The position numbers were made by a program, and so were the translations under genes. 64,000 nt of DNA from the NCBI RefSeq assembly GCF_000026045.1, contig NC_007426.1, positions 2,108,001-2,172,000 of the forward strand, given 5' to 3'. This document shows, piece by piece, positions 8,526 to 17,242 of this stretch (within the stretch, counting starts at the first letter, position 1; every line of letters begins with the position of its first letter). The DNA comes from Natronomonas pharaonis DSM 2160. GTDB taxonomy: Archaea; Halobacteriota; Halobacteria; Halobacteriales; Haloarculaceae. The notes under the pieces are model-generated. The model saw only the letters and a list, made by a program, of their open reading frames with translations. It was not told where the DNA came from and did no database searches.

Positions 8526-8590
8526 TAGCGGCAGCTAGCCGAGTATCGGTTATAGGCCTTTTTGTCGGCAGCAAAACGGAATCCGGACAC

Positions 8591-8926
8591 TCAGGCGCTC
8601 GAGCCGTCGGGGTCGGTCTCCGGTTCGGTCTCCGACTCAGTCTCCGGTTCGGTCTCGACATCCGGTTCGGACGCAGCATCGGAGGCCGATTTGATGTCGG
8701 CTTCGTCGTCGTCGACCGTTTCGTCACCCGTCGTGGACTCGCCGTCGCGCATTTCTTGGAGTTCCTGCTCGACCTCCTCGCGGCCCTTCTGGAACTCACC
8801 GGTGGCGGTCCCCATCGACCGGGCAAGCTCCGGCAGCTTGCTCGCACCGAACAGGAGGACTAACACACCAGCAATCAGCGCAATCTCCATCGGACCGAGT
8901 CCGCCGATGAACAGTAGCGTTGTCAT
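8591..8926 (-). CDS. tatA: Sec-independent translocase subunit TatA, second copy
   Basis: A 111-aa paralogue of the following gene, with the same plan: membrane helix about 9-28, FG in LLFGASKLPEL, amphipathic helix about 30-55 with the shared segment GEFQKGREE, then an acidic tail of about 50 aa. The two copies differ in the periplasmic N-terminus and tail, so they may form distinct pores or a mixed one. No tatC is visible in the window. Confidence 0.9.
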   Translation of the reverse strand: MTTLLFIGGLGPMEIALIAGVLVLLFGASKLPELARSMGTATGEFQKGREEVEQELQEMRDGESTTGDETVDDDEADIKSASDAASEPDVETEPETESETEPETDPDGSSA

Positions 8927-8998
8927 ACATCGACCTTCGCGCGGGTGCTTGTAGGCCTTTCGCCAGATGGTTTCGTCAGATGTGTGCGACGGAACCGA

Positions 8999-9487
8999 CT
9001 ACAGCACGGCACCGAAACCGACGAGGATGGCTCCGAGTACTCCCGAAAGCGCCGTGAGACCGACAACGGCCGTGCGCGACGGCGGCGCGGGGAGGTCGGC
9101 GGTGCGTGCGTCCCGTCGGTGTTTCTCGACGGCGACAACGAAGCCAGCCGCGCCGAGCAAGACCCCATAGCCCGCCGAGCCCACGAGAGTGACGGCGACA
9201 TCCAGCCACGTCCCCTCGGCCAGCGGCACACCGAGCCGCCCGGCGGTCGGCACGAGGCCGCAGGCCCAACTGGCGAGCAGTCCCCCGTTCAGATAGCCGG
9301 CGACAAAGGCCAAGACGAGACCTCCGGCCGTACCGACTGCGACGGCCGGCCAGCCGACCCCCGGCGCTCCACCGCCGACGCTGAGCCGAGCGGCCGCAAC
9401 GCCGGCGACGAGCAGCGACAGCCCGACCGCAAGCCCACAGAAGTACAGCGTCAGCCGCGGTGTCCGGCCGAAGAGGTGTTGCCGCAT
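8999..9487 (-). CDS. Four-helix membrane protein of unknown function
   Basis: A 162-aa Gly/Ala/Val-rich protein with predicted helices at about 12-34, 45-68, 95-120 and 138-160. No catalytic or binding motif is visible. The start at 9487 has a GTATACAG box about 25 bp upstream on the minus strand. It lies between tatA and sucD in the same orientation and has no obvious link to either. Confidence 0.65.
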   Translation of the reverse strand: MRQHLFGRTPRLTLYFCGLAVGLSLLVAGVAAARLSVGGGAPGVGWPAVAVGTAGGLVLAFVAGYLNGGLLASWACGLVPTAGRLGVPLAEGTWLDVAVTLVGSAGYGVLLGAAGFVVAVEKHRRDARTADLPAPPSRTAVVGLTALSGVLGAILVGFGAVL

Positions 9488-9563
9488 ACCCGGCGGTATG
9501 CCGCCGGCTGTATACCACAGTTTCGGTCGCGAAAGCGGAAAGTGAGACGGCGAAGCGACGCCG

Positions 9564-10433
9564 TTACAGGAAGGACTCGATGTTGTCAGCGACTTCTTCC
9601 GGCGTATCGCCGACGGGCACGCCAGCGTTGTTGAGGGCGTTAATCTTCGATTCGGCGGTGCCGGTGCCGGAGCCGGAGACGATAGCGCCGGCGTGGCCCA
9701 TCCGCTTGCCCGGCGGGGCCGTCCGGCCGGCGATGAAGCCGGCGACGGGCGTGTCCATGTTCGCGCCGATGAACTCGGCGGCCTCTTCTTCGTCTTCGCC
9801 GCCGATTTCGCCGCACATCACGACCGCCTCGGTGTCGGGGTCGTTTTCGAACATTTCGAGGGCGTCGACGAAGTCGGTGCCGATGATGGGGTCGCCGCCG
9901 ATGCCGACGGCGGTCGTCTGGCCGATACCGCGCTGGGTGAGGCTGTCGACGACCTGGTAGGTAAGCGTCCCGGAGCGGGAGACGAGGCCGACGTTCCCCT
10001 CGGCGAAGATGTTGCCCGGCAGGATGCCGAGCTTGGCCTCGCCGGGGGTAATGAGGCCGGGACAGTTCGGACCGATGAGGTTCGTGTCGGTCTCACGGAG
10101 CTTGCGGTAAACCTTCGCCATATCCTGCTGGGGGATGCCCTCGGTGATGGCGACGACGAGGTCAACCGGCGAGTCGAGCGCCTCGAAGAGCGCGTCGGCA
10201 GCGAACGCCGGCGGTACAAAGACGACAGCGGCGTTGGCGTCTTCCTCACGAGCAGCCTTGTGGACCGTGTCGTAGACTGGAACGCCTTCGACTTCCTGGC
10301 CGCCACGGCCGGGGACCGCTCCGGCGACGACGTTGGTTCCGTACTCAAGCATCTGGCCGGTGTGGAACTTCCCTTCACCGCCGGTGATGCCCTGTACCAC
10401 GACGCGTGTGTCGTTGTCGACGAGGATGCTCAT
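9564..10433 (-). CDS. sucD: Succinyl-CoA synthetase alpha subunit
   Basis: A 289-aa ligase subunit that carries the phosphohistidine intermediate. It has the CoA-binding Rossmann part near the N-terminus ([13 protein letters not shown]), the central segments TEGIPQQD and IGPNCPGLI, and the active-site His in [12 protein letters not shown] near residue 245. With SucC it interconverts succinyl-CoA and succinate with NDP phosphorylation in the TCA cycle. Its ATG overlaps the sucC stop by 4 bp, so the two are translationally coupled. Confidence 0.97.
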   Translation of the reverse strand: MSILVDNDTRVVVQGITGGEGKFHTGQMLEYGTNVVAGAVPGRGGQEVEGVPVYDTVHKAAREEDANAAVVFVPPAFAADALFEALDSPVDLVVAITEGIPQQDMAKVYRKLRETDTNLIGPNCPGLITPGEAKLGILPGNIFAEGNVGLVSRSGTLTYQVVDSLTQRGIGQTTAVGIGGDPIIGTDFVDALEMFENDPDTEAVVMCGEIGGEDEEEAAEFIGANMDTPVAGFIAGRTAPPGKRMGHAGAIVSGSGTGTAESKINALNNAGVPVGDTPEEVADNIESFL

Positions 10434-11572
10434 TGTTCTTCCTCCGCGTATTTGACGGCGCGCTGGACGGCGTCCTCCAGCGTCTTTTCGACCGTCACCA
10501 AGTCCGTGTTCAGAATCTCCATACCTTCCTCGGCGTTGGTGCCGGCGAGCCGCACGACGACGGGCTTGGGAATCTCGTCGAACTGCTCGAGCGCTTCGTT
10601 GATACCTTTGGCGACCTCGTCGCCGCGGGTGATGCCGCCGAAGATGTTGAAGACGACTGAGTCGACGTTGTCGTCGGAGAAAACCATATCGAGCGCGTTG
10701 GCGACCCGCTCGGCTTTGGCACCGCCGCCGATGTCGAGGAAGTTCGCCGGCTCGCCGCCGTAGTGGTCGACGAGATCCAGCGTCGTCATCACGAGTCCGG
10801 CACCGTTGCCGATGATGCCGGTGTTACCCGACAGTCGGACGTAGTCGAAGCCGTACTCGTTGGCTTTGGCTTCGAGTTCGTCTCCCGCGGCTTCTTCCTC
10901 CATCTCTTCGAGGTCGGGATGGCGGAACAGAGCGTCCTCGTCGATGTTCATCACCGCGTCGGCGGCGATGACCTCGTCATCATCGGTGACCATCAGCGGG
11001 TTGACCTCGATTTCGGTGGCGTCCTTGTCGGCCCACAGCTCGTAGAGCTGTGTGAGAATCGAGGCGACATCGTTTGCGACCGCGCGGTCGACGCCGGCCT
11101 CGAACGCCGCCTTCCGGGCCTGGAAGGGGTGCATGCCGAACGCCGGGTCGATGTGCTCGCGGACGATGGCGTCCGGGTCCTCTTCGGCGACTTCTTCGAT
11201 GTTGACGCCGCCGCGGGTCGAAACCATCGCGACGGGCTTGCCCGCCGCGCGGTCCATCGTGACGCCGACGTAGAGTTCGTCGGTGAAGTCGACGGCGGCC
11301 TCGACGAGAACGCGGTCGACGTGCAGTCCCTTGAGGTCCATGCCGAGAATCTCGTCGGCGGCCTCGCGGGCCTCGTCGGCGTTTTCGACTAGCTTGATTC
11401 CGCCGGCCTTGCCGCGGCCGCCGACCTGTACCTGCGCCTTGATAGCGACCGGGTAGCCGATGTCGTCGGCTGCCTCGACCGCCTCGTCGACGGTCGACGC
11501 GAGCGTCGACTCCGGGACGGGAATCCCGGCATCGGCGAATACACCCTTCGCCTGGTACTCGTGCAGTTTCAT
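10430..11572 (-). CDS. sucC: Succinyl-CoA synthetase beta subunit
   Basis: A 380-aa ATP-grasp subunit, first gene of sucCD. It starts [20 protein letters not shown], has the nucleotide-binding stretch [16 protein letters not shown], and the C-terminal CoA-ligase half with [16 protein letters not shown]. Length and order are standard. A TAATACTAACT box at about 11607-11616 lies 35-44 bp upstream, so the leader would be short. The right end of the neighbouring TnpB element stops only about 15 bp beyond this promoter. Confidence 0.97.
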   Translation of the reverse strand: MKLHEYQAKGVFADAGIPVPESTLASTVDEAVEAADDIGYPVAIKAQVQVGGRGKAGGIKLVENADEAREAADEILGMDLKGLHVDRVLVEAAVDFTDELYVGVTMDRAAGKPVAMVSTRGGVNIEEVAEEDPDAIVREHIDPAFGMHPFQARKAAFEAGVDRAVANDVASILTQLYELWADKDATEIEVNPLMVTDDDEVIAADAVMNIDEDALFRHPDLEEMEEEAAGDELEAKANEYGFDYVRLSGNTGIIGNGAGLVMTTLDLVDHYGGEPANFLDIGGGAKAERVANALDMVFSDDNVDSVVFNIFGGITRGDEVAKGINEALEQFDEIPKPVVVRLAGTNAEEGMEILNTDLVTVEKTLEDAVQRAVKYAEEEQ

Positions 11573-11630
11573 CGCTGACTCGCCTGAGTGGTCGTTCGAC
11601 CCGGAGTTAGTATTACCGGAACCGGCCCAG

Positions 11631-11690
11631 GTGAACTACCTCTGCCTACTCGGCGGCTTGCGCCGCCTCTTTGAGGCAGGGGCTTCCTGT
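11631..11690 (-). ncRNA. Candidate omega/guide RNA scaffold at the tnpB 3' end
   Basis: TnpB proteins use an RNA derived from the 3' end of their gene plus the right end of the element, with the guide read from flanking DNA. Here the last codons of tnpB and the following bases fold into a two-tier hairpin (see the element entry) that ends at 11631. The guide would then be the sequence below 11631, towards sucC. Boundaries are inferred by analogy, not seen. Confidence 0.4.
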
Positions 11691-12914
11691 TTCGACGACG
11701 CGACTTGCAGATACGGCAAGCGTATCCACAGCGGTTGCAGTCTCCGCAGGCGTAGCTTCGGAGTGAACCACTCCTAGTCGATTCCAACCGCGTTGTTGGA
11801 CGTTCAACGCAGCGTTCCAATCACGGTCGAGTTCGAAGCCACAACTTGGGCAGGAATGCTCGCGGACCCACAGCGGTTTCGCGGTTTCAACCCCGCACTC
11901 GGCGCATTCTTTCGTGGTGCCTCGGGCTTCGACTTCGACGACGTGACAGCCGTTCTTGTCGCCGTGATGTTCGAGAATGGTAAGGAAGTCACGCCACCCG
12001 ACCTCGGCCTTGTTCCGGGCGTTCTGCTGGCTTTCTAGCATCCTCTTCACGTCGAGGTCTTCGACGAACACGGCGTCGTACTCGGTGGTGTAGAAGTGTG
12101 CGAGTTTGTGCTTGAAGTCCTGTTTCTTGTTCGACATCCGCGCGTGGACTTCGGCGACGCGTTGGCGTTGTTTCTCCCAGTTGTTCGAGCCTTTTTGTTT
12201 CCGTGACAGCGAGCGTTGCTCGCGTTCGAGTCGCTCGCGGTCACCTGACAAGTTGAGGCGGTCAACGCAGCGTCCGTCCGAATCGTGGATGAAGTTGCAG
12301 ACGCCGAGGTCAAGGCCCACCGTGTCTTCCGCGTCGATATTGCCCGGCTCGGGTTTCTCGGGGGTGTCGGTGTCGATGGTGAACGACGCGTACCACTCGC
12401 CCGTTGCGTCTTTTTTCAGCGCAACCTCTTTGATGCCGTTGTGGTCGGGGAGGTCGCGGTGGAGTCGAACTGGTATCTCACGACTTTCGCCTTTGAGTTT
12501 CTTTAGCTGAAGGAGTGCGTGTCCGTCGGGGCCACTCTTCTTGTTGAGTTCGAAGCCGGATTGACGGTACGTGAAACTCCTGAATTCGCGTGGTGCCTTC
12601 CAGTTCAGCGCCCCCACGTCGTAGCCTTGTTCTTTTAGTTCGCCGAGGCTGTTGATGTTGTCGCGGATGCGTTCGACGGCTTTCTGTAAGACGGTGGAGT
12701 AGACTTGCTTCAGGTCGGGCCACCAGTCTTTCAGTTCGGGGATACTGTCGCGGACCATCCAGACGCGTTGCCGGAGCGTTCCGGCGTCCTCGGGGATTTT
12801 GTTGAATTCTCTGAGCGCGTGGTTGTATAATTGTCGTACGGTGTCGCGTTGCCAGTCCATCGCCTGCCGTTGCTCTTCGGTTGGGAAGAGTCGGTAGCGT
12901 GGACTGTACTTCAT
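11646..12914 (-). CDS. tnpB: RNA-guided endonuclease TnpB
   Basis: A 422-aa protein with a complete catalytic set. The N-terminal part is an OrfB helix-turn-helix region (1-120), the RuvC-like residues are Asp202 (VGLDLGVC), Glu285 (VFVEDLD) and Asp365 (DRDWNAALN), and the zinc finger is Cys337/Cys340/Cys355/Cys358. TnpB cleaves DNA at targets matching its omega RNA and helps the element persist. No frameshift or stop is present, so it may be active. It is in the same orientation as the downstream sucCD. Confidence 0.93.
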   Translation of the reverse strand: MKYSPRYRLFPTEEQRQAMDWQRDTVRQLYNHALREFNKIPEDAGTLRQRVWMVRDSIPELKDWWPDLKQVYSTVLQKAVERIRDNINSLGELKEQGYDVGALNWKAPREFRSFTYRQSGFELNKKSGPDGHALLQLKKLKGESREIPVRLHRDLPDHNGIKEVALKKDATGEWYASFTIDTDTPEKPEPGNIDAEDTVGLDLGVCNFIHDSDGRCVDRLNLSGDRERLEREQRSLSRKQKGSNNWEKQRQRVAEVHARMSNKKQDFKHKLAHFYTTEYDAVFVEDLDVKRMLESQQNARNKAEVGWRDFLTILEHHGDKNGCHVVEVEARGTTKECAECGVETAKPLWVREHSCPSCGFELDRDWNAALNVQQRGWNRLGVVHSEATPAETATAVDTLAVSASRVVETGSPCLKEAAQAAE

Positions 12915-12984
12915 GCGACGTGGCTCCTGCTACGAATTATCATTAGTTAAGGATTCTGATTGAAACGATTGTAACTCGTGCGGG

Positions 12985-13077
12985 CGCTGTATCCCCGCCC
13001 TACTCGCTCGGCTTCGCCTCGCTCCTTGAGGACGGGGGCTTAGCGCCCTCACTTTCAGCTAAACCGGCAACTGGTTC
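12985..13077 (-). pseudogene. Stump of a second tnpB: last codons and right end
   Basis: On the minus strand, a frame ending at a TAG at 13000-13002 reads ...GAKPPSSRSEAKPSE*, which resembles the tail of TnpB proteins. It is followed by a hairpin (CCCCGCCCT at 12993-13001 against 13029-13037, one mismatch) in the same position as in the intact element at 11639-11682. The two right ends align well over about 50 bp, including CGAGTAGG at the stop. The rest of this older tnpB is gone; upstream sequence runs into glpQ. Confidence 0.6.
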
Positions 13078-13096
13078 GCCGTTCGAAAGCCGACGG

Positions 13097-13777
13097 CTAC
13101 TGGCGGCTCTCCGGGAGCGAAACGGGTCGGTCGGCGATGACGCCGTCGACACCGCGTTCAGCGAGGGTCTCGGCGTCAGCGGGTGTATCGACCGTCCACG
13201 CGTTGACGCTCATGCCGGCGCGGTGCGCCTCGGCGACGACGCGCTCGGTCGCGACATCCAGCGAGGGATGGAGAAACGCACAGTCGAGGTCGATGGCGAC
13301 CTCGACGGCGTCGGTGCCCGATTCGTCGCTGCCGTCGGTGATGTAGGCCCGCGGCAACTCCGGTGCCGCGTCCCGACAGGCAGCAAGCACCTCACGGGAC
13401 CGGGACGAGAGGGTCACCTGCTGGCGCGTCTCCGAAAGCAGCGCGACCGCATCGGCGGCGATTCCCGACTCTTTGAGGTCGAGCGTGATGCCGATGTGAG
13501 CGGGGACGGCCTCGAGCACCGCCGCGAGCGTCGGCACGCCCTCACCGGTGTCGAGTACATCAAGCGCGTCGAGGTCTGTGCGGGTGAACGACGACACCGG
13601 ACCCGACGCGTCGGTCACCCGGTCGACGGTCTCGTCGTGGATGACAACCAGTTCGCCGCTCCCACAGCGGCGGACATCGACCTCAACTCCGTCGGCGACC
13701 TCGGCGGCCTCGGTCACCGCCTGCAACGTGTTCTCGGGGGCGGTGGCAGCGAACCCGCGGTGGGCGATGAGACGCAT
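13097..13777 (-). CDS. glpQ: Glycerophosphodiester phosphodiesterase
   Basis: A 226-aa GDPD-family TIM-barrel enzyme hydrolysing glycerophosphodiesters to glycerol phosphate and an alcohol. It starts MRLIAHRGFAATAPENT, giving the catalytic HRG (His6) and PENT (Glu15); EVDVRRCGSGELVVIHD supplies the metal ligands and second His (about 47). There is no signal peptide, so it acts in the cytosol. The stop lies about 20 bp from the tnpB stump. Confidence 0.9.
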   Translation of the reverse strand: MRLIAHRGFAATAPENTLQAVTEAAEVADGVEVDVRRCGSGELVVIHDETVDRVTDASGPVSSFTRTDLDALDVLDTGEGVPTLAAVLEAVPAHIGITLDLKESGIAADAVALLSETRQQVTLSSRSREVLAACRDAAPELPRAYITDGSDESGTDAVEVAIDLDCAFLHPSLDVATERVVAEAHRAGMSVNAWTVDTPADAETLAERGVDGVIADRPVSLPESRQ

Positions 13778-13943
13778 ACCGGCACTCCCCGGCGGGACGG
13801 CAAGTGCCTGTCGACTGCCGGCCGATGGCGGACGTCCGATTCGAACAGTAGCCGGCGTCTCCCGCGTGCCGACGGTTGTTGTGTGCTGTCACAATGCCTC
13901 CGTGTCGTGCCGCTTATGTGAGGCGGCGGGCGAATGTCACCCA

Positions 13944-15272
13944 ATGGAACGAGAAACGTGGGCGACACGTATCGGATTCATTCTTGCGGCGGTCGGCAGC
14001 GCCGTGGGGCTCGGGAACATCTGGCGGTTCCCCTTCCAGGTCGGGCAGAACGGCGGCTCGGCCTTTCTGATAATGTACCTCGCGTGTGTGCTGCTCATCG
14101 GTATCCCGGCGATTCTCGTCGAGTTCGTCATCGGACGCCGGTCGCAACGGAACCCTATCGGGGCCTTCCATGCCCTCGGAAAATCGCGGTTCAGGGCCAT
14201 CGGGGCCGTCTGTGTCGTCACCGGCTTCGTCATTCTCTCGTATTACACCGTCGTCGCCGGGTGGGTCCTGCGGTACATCGGCGGGAGCGCGACGGGAGCG
14301 TACTTCGGCAGCGAGGAGGCGTATTTCCTCGAAATCGCCACTGGATACGATGCCGTCGTCCTGCATGCCGTCTTCCTGGCAGTGACGGTCGGTATCGTGA
14401 TGCTCGGCATCAAGCGTGGAATCGAGCTCGCGGTCAAGGCGATGGTGCCGGCCATCGCGCTGTTGCTTGCCGGGCTTGCGGTGTACGCGCTGACGCTCGA
14501 CGGCGTCGTCGACGGCTACCGCTACTATCTCTCGCCCGACTTTGCGACGCTTGCGGCCGAGTGGACAACGATTCTCCCGGCCGCGGTCGGACAGGCGCTG
14601 TTTACCCTCTCGCTCGGGATGGGCGTGATGATAACGTATGCGTCCTACGTCGGCGAAGACCAGAGCCTGCTCGTCGACAGTGGCTCAATTGCGCTTTTGG
14701 ACACCGTCATCGCCTTCCTCTCGGGGCTCATCCTCTTCCCGATTCTCTTCACCATCGACGCCACGCCGGGCGACGGCGGGGCCGGCGAGTTCTTCATCGG
14801 CGTCGGCGGCGCGTTCGCCGACATCCCGCTTGGAACCATCGTCGGCGTTGTCTTCTTCGTGACGCTCGCGGTGGCGGCGCTGTCCAGCGCTATCAGCATC
14901 CTCGAAGTCATCGTCTCGTATTTCATCGACGAGTTCGGCTTCGACCGACGGGTCGCGACGTTCGGCGTCGGTGTCATCGTCTTCGTCGCCGGTATTCCGG
15001 CAGCGCTCGACATGGGCACGTTCGAGGTCTACGACCAAGTGACCGGCGAGCTGTTGTTGCCCCTCGGAATGTTCCTGCTCGTGCTGTTCGTGGCGTGGGT
15101 GGTCCCGGAAGAGAGCCTCGACGAGCTGCTCAAGGGCCGCTCGGGCAGCAACCTCGACGTGTTCTGGTTGTGGTGGGTCCGAACCGTCGTCACCGTCGCT
15201 GTCGGCCTCACGCTCGTGTTGAGCGTGTATGGCTTCGCCGTCGAGTTCGGACTGCTAGCCGAGTCGGCCTGA
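13944..15272 (+). CDS. Sodium-dependent transporter, NSS/SNF family
   Basis: A 442-aa neurotransmitter:sodium symporter-like protein of the shorter 11-12 helix prokaryotic type. The N-terminus has the family signature WATRIGFILAAVGSAVGLGN followed by IWRFP, which contributes to the sodium and substrate sites. These proteins usually import amino acids. The ATG at 13944 is chosen because METWATR-type starts are standard and the upstream frame overlaps glpQ antisense. Substrate cannot be told from sequence. Confidence 0.92.
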   Translation: MERETWATRIGFILAAVGSAVGLGNIWRFPFQVGQNGGSAFLIMYLACVLLIGIPAILVEFVIGRRSQRNPIGAFHALGKSRFRAIGAVCVVTGFVILSYYTVVAGWVLRYIGGSATGAYFGSEEAYFLEIATGYDAVVLHAVFLAVTVGIVMLGIKRGIELAVKAMVPAIALLLAGLAVYALTLDGVVDGYRYYLSPDFATLAAEWTTILPAAVGQALFTLSLGMGVMITYASYVGEDQSLLVDSGSIALLDTVIAFLSGLILFPILFTIDATPGDGGAGEFFIGVGGAFADIPLGTIVGVVFFVTLAVAALSSAISILEVIVSYFIDEFGFDRRVATFGVGVIVFVAGIPAALDMGTFEVYDQVTGELLLPLGMFLLVLFVAWVVPEESLDELLKGRSGSNLDVFWLWWVRTVVTVAVGLTLVLSVYGFAVEFGLLAESA

Positions 15273-15338
15273 TACGGCCGCCGCTCCGATAGCGGAACGC
15301 CTTTTTCGTTGCTGTTCGTTTCCAGACCAAGGTGGCCT

Positions 15339-16889
15339 ATGACAATGGACGATGAAATCGAGGAACTCCGAGAGAAAAAGCGGGACGCAGAGCTGGGGGG
15401 CGGCGAGGAACGCATCGAGAAACAACACGAGAAAGGAAAGCTGACCGCGCGGGAGCGCATCGAGTATTTCCTCGACGACGGGACCTTCGAGGAGTTCGAC
15501 CAGCTGAAGACCCACCGGTGTACGAACTTCGACATGGAGGACGACCAGCCGTACGGCGACGGCGTCGTCACCGGCTACGGCGAGGTCGACGGCCGGAAAG
15601 TCTTCGTCTTCGCCCACGACTTCACGGTCTTTGGCGGGTCGCTGGGGGAGGCGTTCGCCGAGAAGGTCTGTAAGGTGATGGACCGAGCCATCGAAACCGG
15701 CGCGCCCATCATCGGCCTCAACGACTCCGCCGGCGCACGCATTCAGGAGGGCATCGACTCGCTTGCCGGCTACGCCGACATCTTCCACCGAAACCAGAAG
15801 GCGTCGGGTGTTGTCCCGCAGATTTCAGCCATCATGGGCCCCTGTGCCGGCGGCGCGGTCTACTCGCCGGCGATTACCGACTTCATCTACATGGTCGAGG
15901 ACACGAGCCACATGTTCATCACCGGGCCGGACGTTATCGAGACGGTCACCGGCGAGGAGGTCGGCTTCGAGGAACTCGGCGGCGCAAGCACCCACACCGG
16001 GGAATCCGGCGTTGCCCACTTTTCGGCCGCCGACGAGAAGGATGCCCTCGACGATATCCGGTATTTGCTTTCGTATCTCCCGTCGAACAACGTCGAGGAC
16101 CCGCCGCGCGTCGAGCCGTGGGACGACCCCGAGCGCCGCGATGAAAAGCTAAAAGAAATCGTCCCCAGCGAACCGAAAAAGCCCTACGACATCGTCGATG
16201 TCATCGACCGGATCGTCGACGAGGACTCCTTTTTCGAGGTCGCCGAATCCTACGCCCGCAACCTCGTGACCGGCTTCGGCCGCCTCGATGGCCGTTCTGT
16301 CGGCGTCGTCGCAAATCAGCCGCGCGTCAACGCCGGCACGCTCGACATCGACGCCTCGCTGAAGGGCTCGCGGTTCGTCCGGTTCTGTGATGCGTTCAAC
16401 ATCCCCATTGTCACGTTTGTCGACGTTCCAGGCTTCATGCCCGGGACCGACCAAGAGCACAACGGCATCATCAAGCACGGCGCGAAGCTCCTGTACGCCT
16501 ACAGCGAGGCGACGGTGCCGCTTTTGACCGTCATCACGCGGAAGGCCTACGGCGGTGCCTACGATGTGATGGCCTCGAAGCATCTCGACGCCGATGTCAA
16601 CTACGCGTGGCCGACCGCCGAAATCGCCGTGATGGGGCCGAAGGGCGCGGTCAACGTTCTCTACCGGGACGAACTGGCCGACGCTGACGACGTCGAGGCT
16701 CGCCGACAACAGCTCATCGACGAATACCGGGACGCCTTCGCCAATCCCTACACGGCCGCCGAGCGCGGCTTCGTTGACGATGTCCTCGAACCGCAGGACA
16801 CCCGCCCCCGCCTCATCAACGACCTCGAGATGCTCGAATCGAAACGGAAGGACCAACCGGACCGGAAACACGGCAACATCCCGCTGTAA
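15339..16889 (+). CDS. pccB: Acyl-CoA carboxylase, carboxyltransferase subunit
   Basis: A 516-aa carboxyltransferase that moves CO2 from biotin to propionyl-CoA and/or acetyl-CoA. Both crotonase-like halves are present, with the oxyanion-hole motifs [11 protein letters not shown] (near 170) and [12 protein letters not shown] (near 400). It is the first gene of pccB-pccX-pccA. Start chosen at the first ATG of [14 protein letters not shown]. In haloarchaea this enzyme makes methylmalonyl-CoA in propionate and acetate assimilation; whether it also carboxylates acetyl-CoA cannot be read from sequence. Confidence 0.95.
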   Translation: MTMDDEIEELREKKRDAELGGGEERIEKQHEKGKLTARERIEYFLDDGTFEEFDQLKTHRCTNFDMEDDQPYGDGVVTGYGEVDGRKVFVFAHDFTVFGGSLGEAFAEKVCKVMDRAIETGAPIIGLNDSAGARIQEGIDSLAGYADIFHRNQKASGVVPQISAIMGPCAGGAVYSPAITDFIYMVEDTSHMFITGPDVIETVTGEEVGFEELGGASTHTGESGVAHFSAADEKDALDDIRYLLSYLPSNNVEDPPRVEPWDDPERRDEKLKEIVPSEPKKPYDIVDVIDRIVDEDSFFEVAESYARNLVTGFGRLDGRSVGVVANQPRVNAGTLDIDASLKGSRFVRFCDAFNIPIVTFVDVPGFMPGTDQEHNGIIKHGAKLLYAYSEATVPLLTVITRKAYGGAYDVMASKHLDADVNYAWPTAEIAVMGPKGAVNVLYRDELADADDVEARRQQLIDEYRDAFANPYTAAERGFVDDVLEPQDTRPRLINDLEMLESKRKDQPDRKHGNIPL

Positions 16890-16891
16890 CG

Positions 16892-17134
16892 ATGCAGGTC
16901 GAGATACCACCGGATGCCGACGCCGACGAGGCCGCAGCTATCGTCGCAGCGGTTCGGTCCCACGTGGCCGCCCTCGAAGCCGCTGCCGACGACGGCGACG
17001 CGGACGACGACTGGCACGGCGACCGCTGGCGGTTTACCGGCCGCCTCAACAGCCTCCAGAACCGCCGAAGCCGAGTGCCGACCGACGCCCCGCGAAACGA
17101 GTGGGCGGCGGCCGGCCGCACTGACCGGTACTGA
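16892..17134 (+). CDS. pccX: Small third subunit of the acyl-CoA carboxylase (PccX-like)
   Basis: An 80-aa acidic protein starting 3 bp after the pccB stop. The position between beta and alpha genes, the size and the pattern (amphipathic helix with [18 protein letters not shown], acidic spacer, then [18 protein letters not shown]) match the acc-operon X protein described as necessary for propionyl-CoA carboxylase in Haloferax mediterranei. It resembles the epsilon-type subunits that strengthen alpha-beta association. The assignment rests on context and size. Confidence 0.75.
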   Translation: MQVEIPPDADADEAAAIVAAVRSHVAALEAAADDGDADDDWHGDRWRFTGRLNSLQNRRSRVPTDAPRNEWAAAGRTDRY

Positions 17135-17242
17135 ACCGCACGACTGCGGCCGGTTGCCGTCCGGTTCGTATACCACAGATTCACCGTTTGTTTACGTTCA
17201 ATCGATAGAATAACGTGGGCGGCGCGACAGCCATCGCACAGT

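Larger units (their letters stand above)
11631..12960 (-). mobile_element. Solo TnpB (IS1341-type) element
   Basis: One intact tnpB without a Y1 tnpA. The right end is taken as the GTGAACTACC at 11631-11640 (plus-strand reading), just inside which lies a two-tier hairpin: outer stem 11639-11647 with 11674-11682, inner stem 11652-11657 with 11662-11667. The left limit is uncertain; AT-rich sequence at 12910-12975 separates tnpB from an older stump. The element sits between sucC and glpQ. Without TnpA it would need an enzyme in trans to move. Confidence 0.6.
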
